Shown here in pieces: positions 46,722-57,119 of a DNA stretch of 64,000 bases. The DNA is taken from contig JXTB01000743.1 in NCBI GenBank assembly GCA_002914805.1, positions 85,421 through 149,420 of the forward strand, read 5' to 3'. This DNA comes from Parasponia andersonii (lineage: Eukaryota > Streptophyta > Magnoliopsida > Rosales > Cannabaceae). Positions within the stretch are counted from its first letter, which is position 1. Each line of letters starts with the position of its first letter. A program made the translations under genes and the position numbers. The notes under the pieces were generated by a model. That model was not told the DNA's origin and made no database searches. It saw only the letters and a program-made list of their open reading frames with translations.

Positions 46722-46934
46722 GCGAGTCAAGCTTGTGGTCCCCCTCGAAGCCAACACTGATCGATATCCCTGTAAGTAATTGCTTGAATAACAAGGTCTC
46801 GAAGATCTATTTGCTAACTCAATTCTTTCATCCTCAATTTGCACAGATTTTTGTTCTTTTTTTCTCAGATGGGGCTGATTTTGTTGAAGGATTGGAGAGA
46901 GAAAGAATGGAGAAAAGGATGAATTTTAACTCAA

Positions 46935-47219
46935 TTAGTTTTTTTTGTTTTTTTTAATCTTTTTCTAAATTCTTTCTTCTTATTTTTTAATTCAATTTTA
47001 TTTGTTTTCATTTTCCTAATTTTATTTTATTTTCTTTATATTTTTAAATTGTAATTAGCCTCAGAGTGTAACATGTGTCTCCTGAGGTGGTATTTAATGG
47101 AAAAATTTGATGGTTGCAATAAAAATTAGACGGAAGGTATTTTTGCTGTAAAAAAAAAATTGGGTATATAAGAGTAAATTTTGACTAAGAAAATAGACTT
47201 TCGTCACAATTTACTCTTT
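46935..47219 (-). repeat. Right terminal inverted repeat of the Mutator-like element
   Basis: Reverse-complement partner of 44312-44600. Confidence 0.82.
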
Positions 47220-49193
47220 AAAAATTTAGTGAAGATAAGATTATAAATAAAATTTTAATACAAGAGAAAAAACAAAAAAAACCATTTAAACGTATCAACT
47301 TTTGTCACATTATGAAATGTATATATATTTTAAATTTTAAAGTAACAGTGATGCTATAAATTTAACCCATGCTATAATGGTAATATTGTAAATTCAAACA
47401 TATATTAAGGACAACATTGTAAACACTTGCAGACAATGGCAATATCATAAATATATACATATACTAAAATTTGATATATGCTATTCTTTGTATTATATTT
47501 AACACAATATAAAAATTATATTAAATATGATATACTATTGGAGACAATTTTTGGCCAATATTAAAAAGTATACTAAATATAAGTGGAGATAGCAATGTAA
47601 CCTATAGTTATAGGTATCTGTGATTATCCGATTCGAACAGGGAGGGAAAAAAATTACTCAAGCGGAGAAAATGACTAGGGCGGGGAATAACCACACCGTT
47701 AATATGTGGGTATAGTGTGGAGACAATATTAACATAATTTGTACCCATACATATATATATATATATACACACATAGAAAAATTATTATACATATAGATAT
47801 ATGTTTAATTTTTCACTATTTATATTCTTATATTTTTGGTAAAATAATGAATTTAGAGAATTATATATACTTATATATTTAAATTCTTGAGTTTAAAAAT
47901 TATTAGTATATTGTTATATTTAATATTTTATTGATTATGAAAAATATTTAGTATTTCCATCTTAATTTTTTTAAATATTTTATTATTATTAATGGGCCGG
48001 TAATACCGTCTCCACATATAAAAAAAAATGATTAATAGAGCAGATATGATAGTGTGGTTGGTTTTTAAGAATGAAGATAGTAATTGAAAAATCATGTGAT
48101 TCGTCCCGTCGCCATTCCTTTATATTACATTGGCATGAGTTATATTTTTTTTTGCTAAAAGTCGTCGACAATATTGAGGTGTTATAGCATTCATATTCAA
48201 GATGCTCAAACGTTATTTTAGTCTAAAGATATATTGCATTTTAGGAAAAATTAAAAAAAAAATGAAGCCAAATATTAATGGAACCACAATCACAGACCAC
48301 TCAACCTTAGTACTATAAAAATAGGATTCTAAAAAAAAAAAATAGGATTTAAGTCCCAATGGGAGAATATAAATGTAACAATACAATTTAGAACGTATTT
48401 CTAAATAGAAGATAATATTTGGTTTATATATTTTTATTAATTTGCATTTGTTATAAATGATAGCTAAATTATTAGTTTATTTTATATATTTTTAATCTTT
48501 ATTTGAATATGTTCTTCATTTTGGCTTCTTTCATTCTATACGAAACAGTTATGGAGAGATATTTTAGAAACAAAAATCTCTATTTCCTATTGAAGAGTAT
48601 TTTCAAAATGAAGAAAACACGGGAGAACAATCGTAAATAACATTTGAATTTTCTTGCATTATTATTTTATTTCAAAATTTTTATTTTTAGTCAAGTCATA
48701 CCCCACTAAATTGCAATCCTCGCTCCGGCTGTCTATAGCCCTACTAGTCCAAGTACCTAGCGCTTATCATGAGCAGCCTAAGAAGATATATAAGTGGCTA
48801 AGCTAAGCTCCGTCTCTGTCTATATAAGTGGCTAAGCTCCGTCTCTGTCTATAGCCACATATATATCCGACACCATCTGCATATATTATCATATCTTTCG
48901 TTAATTCAAAATCTAAATAACCGAAATGAGGAAAACAATAACCTCGAAAAAAAATAATAACGAGGATCGAAACAATAAGAGAAGTTACGAAACACTAGTC
49001 TTGATTAATTCATCAGTAAGCACCCTAAAATAAGAAATGAAAATAGAAGAACCTAAAACGTGGAATTTTCATAACCATAAAAAGTAAGGGATCACCCTAA
49101 AATTTGGGATTTCCGGAGTTGCAGGAGTAGCTAGCTACAAAGAAACCTAGAAAGTAAAAAGAAATACTAACACTAATAATATTAATAGTAAAA
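47220..49193. other. Intergenic, 3' side of the MYB gene
   Basis: AT-rich with (AT)n near 47750-47768. A short tandem duplication of about 29 bp (AAGCTCCGTCTCTGTCTATA at about 48806 and 48835) lies in it. No gene seen. Confidence 0.5.
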
Positions 49194-49582
49194 TTAAAAG
49201 TTATAACTTCCAGCAAAGCAAAACCAACTCTCATCCACCTCTAGAAAATTACTCCACTCCAAATTCAAAGGCTCTTCCCCAAGAAAACCAGACTTTGATT
49301 TCCCATGATGACTCCCTTTGGGGGTAGTGCTCTCAGTGGTTATTTGTTTAGGGCACTCATGATCATGATCCCCCTCTTTCATCTTGGTGTTCATCTCAGG
49401 CAAATGGGACTCTAATGCCGTTAAAGTAGCACTCGTATTTGGTCTCTCCATTTGCTTAATCTTCTTGCTCAAATGGGAATTCCAATAGTTCTTAATCTCG
49501 TTATCAGTTCGACCCGGTAGTCTTCCAGCAATTAGTGACCATCTAGTAATTATAATAATTCATAAACATCCTCCATTAATAT

Positions 49583-49620
<38 letters not shown>

Positions 49621-49808
49621 GTGTGTGTGTTGTTCACGAAAGATTCAATTATAAACTAATTACCTGTTTCCTAGGAGTTTATGAAGCCTGAGTATTAAGT
49701 CCTCTTCTTGGTCTGAGATATTGCCTCTCTTAATGTTTGGTCTAAGGTAATTCATCCATCTCAACCTACAACTCTTCCCGCATCGACTCAAACCTGCATT
49801 AATATAGT

Positions 49809-49845
<37 letters not shown>

Positions 49846-50137
49846 CAATTATCAAAACCAAACCATGATGAAAATTCAACCTAACTTACTTGTCTCGAAA
49901 ACTTAAGTTGATTAACCTTTTGGATTGAGTAATGATTTATTTCCAAGCGAAAAAAATAAATAAATAAAATTAGGAATACGCTGAATACATACCGGCTTTG
50001 ACAGCAAGAGACTTCCACTTAGTTGGACCATGAATTTCAATAACTTGAGCAAGTTTTTGGTCTTCTTCTAAAGTCCAAATTCCTCTATTTTTTTCTTCCT
50101 TAGCTCGTTGAGTACTGCTTGATGTTGCCATAGACAT
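49194..50137 (-). CDS. R2R3-MYB transcription factor, WER/GL1-like, complete
   Basis: Three exons on the - strand, 50137-49993, 49793-49664 and 49542-49194, with GT-AG borders, join to 207 aa. I chose the ATG at 50137; a second in-frame ATG at 50131 is possible. The R2 repeat (about 18-65) has Trp at 21, 41 and 61. R3 (about 69-116) has Ile at the first position, as plant R3 repeats often do, then Trp at 93 and 112. The bHLH-interaction signature DLxxRxxxLxxxxxxLxxxR fits exactly at 80-99. Intron positions and length match WER, GL1 and MYB23-type factors, and the acidic C-terminus (VDESWF) recalls theirs. Those proteins act in the nucleus with GL3/EGL3-type bHLH and TTG1-type WD40 proteins in epidermal cell fate; anthocyanin-type MYBs share the signature. 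Exact orthology needs a tree. Confidence 0.93.
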
Positions 50138-50279
50138 TTTTCCCTCTTTGGTACTTTCTTTCCTATATATGAGAGCCAAGTAATAGTTTCAACAAAAGGA
50201 TAACAAAACGATGCGAGAGCTCTGTTTATATGTAGTAACAGGTGCCTCTGAAACATGTCCTTTTGTCGTGTTTCTTTCT

Positions 50280-50288
50280 CTTTATATA
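50280..50288 (-). promoter_or_regulatory. TATA box of the MYB gene
   Basis: On the - strand TATATAAAG lies about 145 bp upstream of the start codon, a normal distance for a short 5' UTR. A copy of the MITE-like repeat begins about 30 bp further upstream. Confidence 0.55.
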
Positions 50289-50319
50289 CATATATGTACG
50301 TTAATTTACGAAATGCAAA

Positions 50320-50706
50320 AGGTTTGTTGTGTGCTTTAGTAAAATACCAGTTTTGATCTTTGTTTTTTTAAAATGCAAAATATATCGCTTCACATTTTAG
50401 TTTATCCCTTCTAATGAATTTCTATTGCTTTTGTCAATTTTTATCTAAAGATGCTCAAAGTACTTTAGTCAAATATTATACAAAATGACCAAGGTTTAAC
50501 TTAATATGCAGTAATAAAATGTATTACAATATACTATAAAATTTTCAAAAAAGGAAAAAAAAATGAAAAGGACCGAGTATTTGGTTCTGGCTAGTGTTTG
50601 AGAGGTAGAAGAGATAATTTTGGTCTGATTTGGCAAAAAAAAAAAAATACATTGTACAGTCTTCAAAACATAAGGTCGAATATGGTATTTCGCTGAGACA
50701 CAAGGA
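50320..50706. repeat. MITE-like repeat, copy B, in the MYB promoter region
   Basis: Inverted ends of about 40 bp: left TTGTTGTGTGCTTTAGTAAA then ATACCA-TTTTGA; right, reversed, TTCCTTGTGTCTCAGCGAAA then ATACCATATTCGA. The interior CCCTTCTAATGAATTTCTAT matches copy A at 2312-2800. Confidence 0.6.
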
Positions 50707-50793
50707 AGATTTTCTCTAAATATGAATTATCTTCGTATACTACATGTTAAAGTGATGTTAGTGAGACCATATATATGTGGCAGTCAAGGGACG

Positions 50794-51401
50794 TGTTGTG
50801 CGGTCTAAAATCTTATGTCAGGTGCCATGAGTAAGATTAAGTACGACCTCATCCGAAAGGGTTGCATGCGCCCTCTACCGCATAAGTTACGTGCGACCTT
50901 CTCCGAATAGGCTATGTGCGACCAGAATGAAAAGGAGATTAGTCTATGCTTCGTCAAACGGGTAACCTACAAGGAAAGGGAAATAAAAGTTTCTCTTTCA
51001 AGTTCGACTAGTTACCCAATTTAAGTGATTACCCAATTATATTGTTACTCAAATTGTATTACCCGATTGTGTAGTTACATATTCTCGCAATTAGGAACAT
51101 TGAGTTACCTTCATCAATATAAAGAGAGTTCAATGCTTCGGGAAGGGGGGACTTTTTCTAATCTGGGGAGGCTAAGGAATTCTTGAGAGTGTTTTCTTCT
51201 TCTTTCCAAACAACATATTGTAATTTTGAGTTCTTGTAATTCTCCAGAAAATAGTGAAAAACAGTGGACGTAAGCTCATCTTTTTCGGGGCTGAACCACT
51301 ATAAAATCTTTGTCTCTCTATTTGCTTTGATTAATAACCCTTTTCACACAAGCCACATCTCGTAATTTTTTTTAAATTTATTGTTGACAAAACCTCCATC
51401 A
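50794..51401 (+). repeat. 5' LTR of element 2
   Basis: 608 bp, partner of 60211-60817. The first 150 bp contain several spaced copies of a GTGCGACC-like motif. It ends just before the primer site. Confidence 0.93.
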
Positions 51402-51403
51402 AC

Positions 51404-51421
51404 AATTGGCACTAGAAGGAG
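51404..51421 (+). other. Primer-binding site candidate of element 2
   Basis: ATTGGCACTAGAAGGAGG follows the 5' LTR after 2 bases, in the position of a tRNA primer site. It resembles the TTGGCGCC class only partly. Confidence 0.5.
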
Positions 51422-51465
51422 GGCTATTCCGGCAAAACAGTTTGTCAGATATCGCTTTTTTAATA

Positions 51466-52962
51466 ATGGCAAACACCAGAAATACTACCAGAGTCATCGA
51501 AACTAGCCAAAACCAACCCCAAAGTACTGCTTCTGCACAGGCAGACCCTGCCCAGGATCAGCCTACCATGACCGTATCAGAAAACCTTGTTCAGAGACAG
51601 GATCACATGGAGAAGACACTGGTGAACCTTCAGCAAATCACTAACCAGATCAATGACTCCCTACGACGACTTGCTGAAGGGCAAATGGTGACCCCACCAT
51701 AGCACGAACGTCCCAGAGAATGTCTTGCTCAACTACCTGAGAAAGGAATACAGATCCTAGAGACAAGGAAACCTGACCAGCCAAGAACCCAGCAAGAGCG
51801 TCATGAAGATCGCATCTCCAAAAGAAAAGGCAAAGTCGCAAACTTGCCTCCAGAATCTGGTACAGAGATTTCAAGTACAAACCGTGATTGTGGACAACCT
51901 TCTCACAAATCCACTGGTAATCAAGATCGCTTATACAACAGCGAACTAAAATGACCATCGAGAAGCATTTTCGAAAGAATCAGTAGAGAGTTGAGACAAG
52001 ATCCTGCAGATCTAAGACAATACTTGGAGTGGCGACGTAGTCATGAACGATCCGTATCGCATCATAACGACCAAAGCCAATCTCGTCGCACTATTTCACT
52101 AGATTCCTCTCACAGATCGCAGAAGACTCTACCTGACCAACCTGCCATACATCGAGATAACGATCAAAGGCTGCCCTTGCCACCAGCAAGAGATAATGCT
52201 CTCCCTCCGAACGTCGATGTTCTCAATTTAAGGATCGCATTAGACGCATTTGTCGGTTGGGACGATGAGCTCGCTGATGGGTATCGTCAATCGCCATTCA
52301 GCGAGGAAGTTCGAGCTGCTGCCCTACCTACTGGATTCAAACTTCCCACCATAAATACTTTTGATGGGAAAACTGATCCACAGGACCATATGGATCACTT
52401 CAGCGACCTGATGGAACTCCATCGTGTCAATGATCATGTACGCTGCAGATGTTTTGCTGTAACTCTCTCAAGAGCAGCAAAGAAGTAGTTCCGAGAACTC
52501 AAATCCGGCTCAATCTTGTCATGGCAACAACTTCAGACGGTGTTCTCGAGACAATTCCAAGCTGCAAAGAATTTTACTGTTCCACTTATTAGCTTGTCAG
52601 CAATTCGATAAGGTCCACAGGAAACTCTACAATCTTATCTCAATTGATTCACCTCAGAGTTAGCAAAGGTCAATAACCCACTTGAAGGGGAAGTTTTAAC
52701 TCTCATGATGGCTGGGGTGCGACCAGAATCTAAACTCTGGAAGGAATTACTTGAGTGAGAATGTAGAACTCTAGAAGACTTCTACCGAAGGGTTGGTCGG
52801 CATCTGAGGGTAGAATCTTCGCACGAAAATCTTCAAAAGACAAAGAAAGAAGGAAGAAAAGATGCAACTAAAGACGCGATCATAACTAACAATAATGGTA
52901 ATAAGAAAAATAAAAAGAGTAATGAACAGTTGACGGAGAATCAGCCTAGACCTAAAAAGTAG
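51466..52962 (+). pseudogene. gag of element 2
   Basis: Starts at the ATG at 51466 (MANTRNTTRVIETSQNQPQS) in a low-complexity head with a short coiled coil. The gag domain is at about 52340-52800 (TFDGKTDPQDHMDHFSDLM; later FTVPLISLSAIR and LEDFYRRVGRHLRVE), followed by a Lys/Asn-rich basic tail. Several single-base stops (51700, 52486, 52608 and others) disable it. Confidence 0.85.
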
Positions 52963-53004
52963 GAGATTTCAAGAGCTCTCATGCGGTTCAACAATCACAC
53001 TGAG

Positions 53005-54640
53005 TTAAACGCGCCCATAGATCATATATATACGGTCACAAACTAGCAGGAGTGATACCATCAACCGGAACCAATGAAACAGGACAGGGCAAAGTACGAC
53101 CCCAACAATGATATTGGACATAATACCAATAATTGCTATGCCTTGAAAGATGAAATTGAAAGATTGATTAAAGAGGGGTGACTGCAGCAGTACATGAGGC
53201 AAAACGACAAAAGGCGAGAAGAAAACCAACAACGACCTCCAGAAATTCAACGCGAAGTCCGAACTATCTTTGGAGGAATGCATGCTGGCGGAGATTCGAA
53301 AAGGGCTCAAGAGAGGTATGCACGAGAAGCTCGACAACAGCCATTGACTAACGCCATGCATCTTAAGCAGCGACCATGCAAGCTTCAACGAGTACCAGAC
53401 ATGGACATTACCTTCACAGAACAGGATGCAAAGGAAGTCCATTATCCGTATAATGATGCATTGGTCATAAAAATTAATTGTTGAAGCACACAGTTGTGAC
53501 GAGTATTGGTTGATAACGGGAGTGTTGTGGACATCCTGTACTGCGACACCTTTAAGAAGATGGGGTTGAATGAGAGCGACTTGAAGCCTACCGTCACTCC
53601 ACTCTATGGTTTCACTGGTGACAGCCTGATGCCTATGGGCATGATTGAATTAATGGTCAATGTTGGGACCTATCCTAGGGTTTCAATGATAATGACCCAA
53701 TTTTTGGTAGTAAATTGCCCATCTGTATTCAATGCTGTGCTTGGAAGACCGACACTGAGGGAACTTCGAGCCGTCCCCCATCTCACTATGAAATTCCCGA
53801 CCCAACATGGGGTAGGCGAGGTGCGAGGAAACCAATATGATGCGCGAACTTGTTATAACAATTCGTTGAAACTCGCAGCAAAGGATGCGATGCCTCGTAC
53901 AATGATGGTCCAACTGCCAGAGGAAGCGTCAGTTGAGGCATTGAGCAAAGCGTCAGTCGAAACTTCAGTTGAATCATCAGACAAAGCGTCAGTCAAACTG
54001 TCAATTAATGTGTCAATCGACACGACCAGCGAAGACTTCGATCCTCGAGAAATAGACGAAAAGGTCAGAACTGGACCCATTAAAGATCTGGAGGATTTAT
54101 CATTCGACATGTCTTCCAAGAATTTAAAGATTGGAAAAAAGATTCGAGAGCCAGTGCGAGCTTCGTTGGTCGCTTTTCTGAAATCTAACTTGGATATCTT
54201 CGCATGGCAACATTCGGACATGGTAGGGATCGATTCAAAGATTATATGCCACCGTCTTAACATAGACCCGACAAAGAAGCCTGTACGGCAGAAAAAAAGA
54301 GTTATGAATCCAGAGTGTTACATCGCGTTAAAAGAAGAGGTGGAAAAGCTGCTCGAAATTGGATTTATAAGGGAATCTTTTTACCCTAACTGGCTTGCAA
54401 AACCGGTTTTGGTGAAAAAATCCAATGGGAAGTGAAGAACGTGTATCAATTTCACCGATCTCAACAAACCATGCCCGAAGGACAGCTTCCCCCTTCCGAG
54501 AATCGACCAGCTTGTAGATGCGACATCAGGGCATGAACTCTTAAGTTTCATGGACGAGTATTCTGGATACAATCAAATCCCTATGTACGAGCTAGATGAG
54601 GACCATACCTCGTTCATTACATATGATGTCGATCTTCCCA
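53005..54640 (+). pseudogene. Protease and truncated reverse transcriptase of element 2
   Basis: The protease loop VDNGSVVDILYCDTFKKMGL and the later FNAVLGRPTLREL are in an open stretch 53506-54435. A spacer with near-repeats of AS-VE-S-KASV follows. RT begins at about 54250 (KEEVEKLLEIGFIRE; KPVLVKKSNGK, then a stop). It continues through FTDLNKPCPKDSFPLPRIDQ and FMDEYSGYNQIPMYE to HTSFIT at about 54625. There it stops: the palm with the YxDD box is absent, and the text jumps to RNase H. Element 1 has roughly 0.9-1 kb more here. Confidence 0.85.
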
Positions 54641-54659
54641 CAGGAGTACTTAAAAAACC

Positions 54660-56397
54660 TGCTTCAGATACATCAAGGTTGTGGAAACTTTATGTTGATG
54701 GGTCATCAAACGAGAATGGAGCAGGTGTCGGACATAGTTTTAATCAGTCTTGAAGGGCATAACATTCATTGTGCGCTTCGCTTCAAATTCCCAGCGTCGA
54801 ATAATGAGGCTGAATACGAAGCACTGATAGCTGGGCTAAAGCTGGCACAGGAAATGAAGGTCGATATGATTGAAGTGTACATTGACTCCCAGTTGGTCGT
54901 TTCTCAGGTTAAGGATGATTACCAAGTAAGAGGGGAGAGAATGATGGCCTATTTGCAGGAGGTACAACGATTGCTCTTAACATTCACTGCTTATAACATT
55001 CAGCTTCTTCCTCATTTTGAAAATACCCAGGCAGATGCCCTTGCTAAGCTCGCTTCAACTAAAGATGCAGAGTTGTTGAAGGTTGTCCCTGTTGAATTTC
55101 TTGTATCACCAAGCATCAAGGTTGAACCTCAAGTAGCTATGCCAGTTGACAAAAAACCATCATGGATGGATCTTATAATGCAATATTTACAAAATGGCGA
55201 TCTTCCCGAGAGCAAAGACGATGCAAAGCGACTCCGCATGAAGGTAGCCTGCTATATCATCCATGATGAGAAGCTTTATCGAAGGAGTTTTAGCTCGCCA
55301 TTATTATTATGTGTCAATGATGAAAAAGTACGCTACATTATGAGGGAAATTCATGAAAGAATATGTGGAAATCATTCTGGGGGGCAAACACTTGCAAATA
55401 AGATTCTTCGACAAGGGTATTTTTGGACGACTATGAAGAAGGATACATTGGAATTTGCTAGGAGGTGTGATAAATGTCAATGGTTTGCGACTATTCCTAA
55501 AAAACCATATGTTTCTTTAACTACAATGACTAGTCTATGGCCATTTGCTATTTGGAGAATTGATATTATCGGTATGCTTCCATTAGCACGGGGTAATTTA
55601 AAGTATGCAGTGGTCGCAGTCGATTATTTTACAAAATGGGCAGAAGCTGAGGACTTAAGCACCATTTCTACAAAGAAGATGATAGATTTTGTTTACAAAT
55701 CTATAATCTGCCGTTATAGTATACCACATACTATAATTTTTGATAATGGGAAACAATTCGACTGTGATGAGTTCCGTGACTTCTGCAACAACTTGGGCAT
55801 CAAGAAGAGTTTCTCTACTGTTGTTCATCCGCAAGCTAATGGGCAGGTCGAAGCGATAAACAAAATACTTAAGCAGAATATAAAGACGAAGCTGGAGGAG
55901 CATAAAGGAGCTTGGCCAGAAGTACTTCCAGAAGTTTTATAGGCTTATCGCACCACTCAACGAACCACTACTAAAGAGAGTCCATTCTCTTTAGTTTATA
56001 GATATAAAGCAATGATCCCAGTTGAAATTGGTGCTGGCTCTCTACGGCGATCTGTTTATGAGCAAAATCAGAATGATGTATTACTGAGAATTGAACTCGA
56101 TTTTTTAGAAGAAAGGCGTGAACAATCTCAACTTTGAATTGCATCATATCAACAATACACTGCTCGATATTATAACTCCAAAGTCAAAAGTAGACATTTT
56201 GAAGTTGGTGATCTTATCCTTCGAAGAGTTCTACCTAATAATAAAGAGCATAGTGCTGGTGTATTTGGAACTTCCTAGGAAGGACCTTATATTATTGATG
56301 ACGTCATTCGACCTGGGACATACAAGCTAGCACGCATCGGCGGATAAAAGATCAAACATACTTGGAACGCAGAACAACTTCGTTGTTATTATCAATG
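54660..56397 (+). pseudogene. RNase H and integrase of element 2
   Basis: RNase H starts with LYVDGSSNENGAG and continues after a frame change as NNEAEYEALIAGLKLAQEM and YIDSQLVVSQV. Integrase follows with an intact-looking HHCC region (HERICGNHSGG...CDKCQWF) and core motifs DYFTKWAEAEDL, IIFDNGKQF and HPQANGQVEAINKIL. This open frame runs from 54596 to 55942. After a stop it continues with SPFSLVYRYKAMIPVEIG and the C-terminal GPY region to about 56397. Confidence 0.88.
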
Positions 56398-57119
56398 AAT
56401 CTTCATGTTTATCTTCCATGTATTTTCAACGACTTATTGTATCTTTGTTATTTCGTCATTCAACATCGTTCGTCAATAATATTTCTTCGGCTATTACTTC
56501 AACTTCATTTGATTCATTTTTTTATAGTTTTATGGTAATTTTCGGACACCATAAAACTCGGGGGGCAGTGGGATCAGAATTTTATCTCCTACTTATTTCC
56601 TAAGGGACTATGCAAAATGTTCATTTAGAGGAGACGGAGTTTTAGATCGTCGAAATATCTGAAATTCCTTAAAATCCTAGGAATTTCTCCTCGCTTCATG
56701 CCTTAGCATGTCGTATTATGCAATTTCCCTCCTCGAATAATAGAGTAACTAAGCCAAACGTTCATTATTCGATGTGATATATTGTTATATCCTATTTTGC
56801 CACGGAACTTTTGAAAAATAGTTAAGAGTTAGCATCACTCGTATTTGCTGTTTTCTTAAGCGACCTAAGCTATCCTAACACTTAAAACTCGTTTCAAGTT
56901 AGTTGGATTCAAATCGCAAAAAGCGTACCGATCAGTCACTTAGTGATTGACTACTTAGTTGAAATTACAGTGTTATGTTTTCATTATTTTGCAGGAATGT
57001 CTGACAAGGAAAAGAAATATTCATTACAAAAAAATTTTGCACCCGTACATAAGCAGAGAGAGGAAGGGGGACCAAGCCCGCATTGTTCTAAAAAATAATA
57101 AAAAAAATACAAGTGTTTA
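56398..57119. other. Spacer between integrase and the antisense gene of element 2
   Basis: Non-coding AT-rich sequence between two convergent transcription units. It should hold both 3' ends. No tandem repeat array like that in element 1 is visible. Confidence 0.6.

Larger units (their letters stand above)
45182..46830 (+). pseudogene. Captured fragment of ADP-glucose pyrophosphorylase small-subunit gene
   Basis: Three + strand pieces read in order as the N-terminal part of the plastid starch-synthesis enzyme's small subunit. At 45182-45346 are the end of the transit peptide and mature N-terminus (LSFSFSRLSAEKIPS; RIVSLKAVSNSHNSQTYLDP). At 45424-45500 is LGIILGGGAGTRLY-LTKKRA, the glycine-rich nucleotide-binding start. 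At 46730-46830 are VVPLEAN and LIDIPVSNCLNNKVSKIY. Between the first two, GTAAGT (45347) to AG (45423) marks a retained 77-bp intron, so genomic DNA, not a cDNA, was captured. The last two are separated only by the hAT-like insertion. An in-frame stop, a small deletion and missing C-terminal three quarters make it non-functional. MAAVGALM at 44711 may be the original start. Confidence 0.82.
44312..47219. mobile_element. Mutator-like element with long terminal inverted repeats carrying a captured host gene (Pack-MULE-like)
   Basis: The two ends are inverted copies over about 290 bp: left end AAAGAGTAAATTG at 44312, right end CAATTTACTCTTT at 47219, with shared inner blocks TTTTCTTAGTCAAAATTTA, CTAATTTTTATTG and GACACATGT-ACA-T-TGAG. 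Long inverted repeats of this size are typical of Mutator-like elements. No transposase of that type is inside. Instead the interior holds a fragment of an ADP-glucose pyrophosphorylase small-subunit gene, later split by a hAT-like insertion. A 9-bp target duplication is expected but I could not define it in the AT-rich flanks. Confidence 0.8.
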
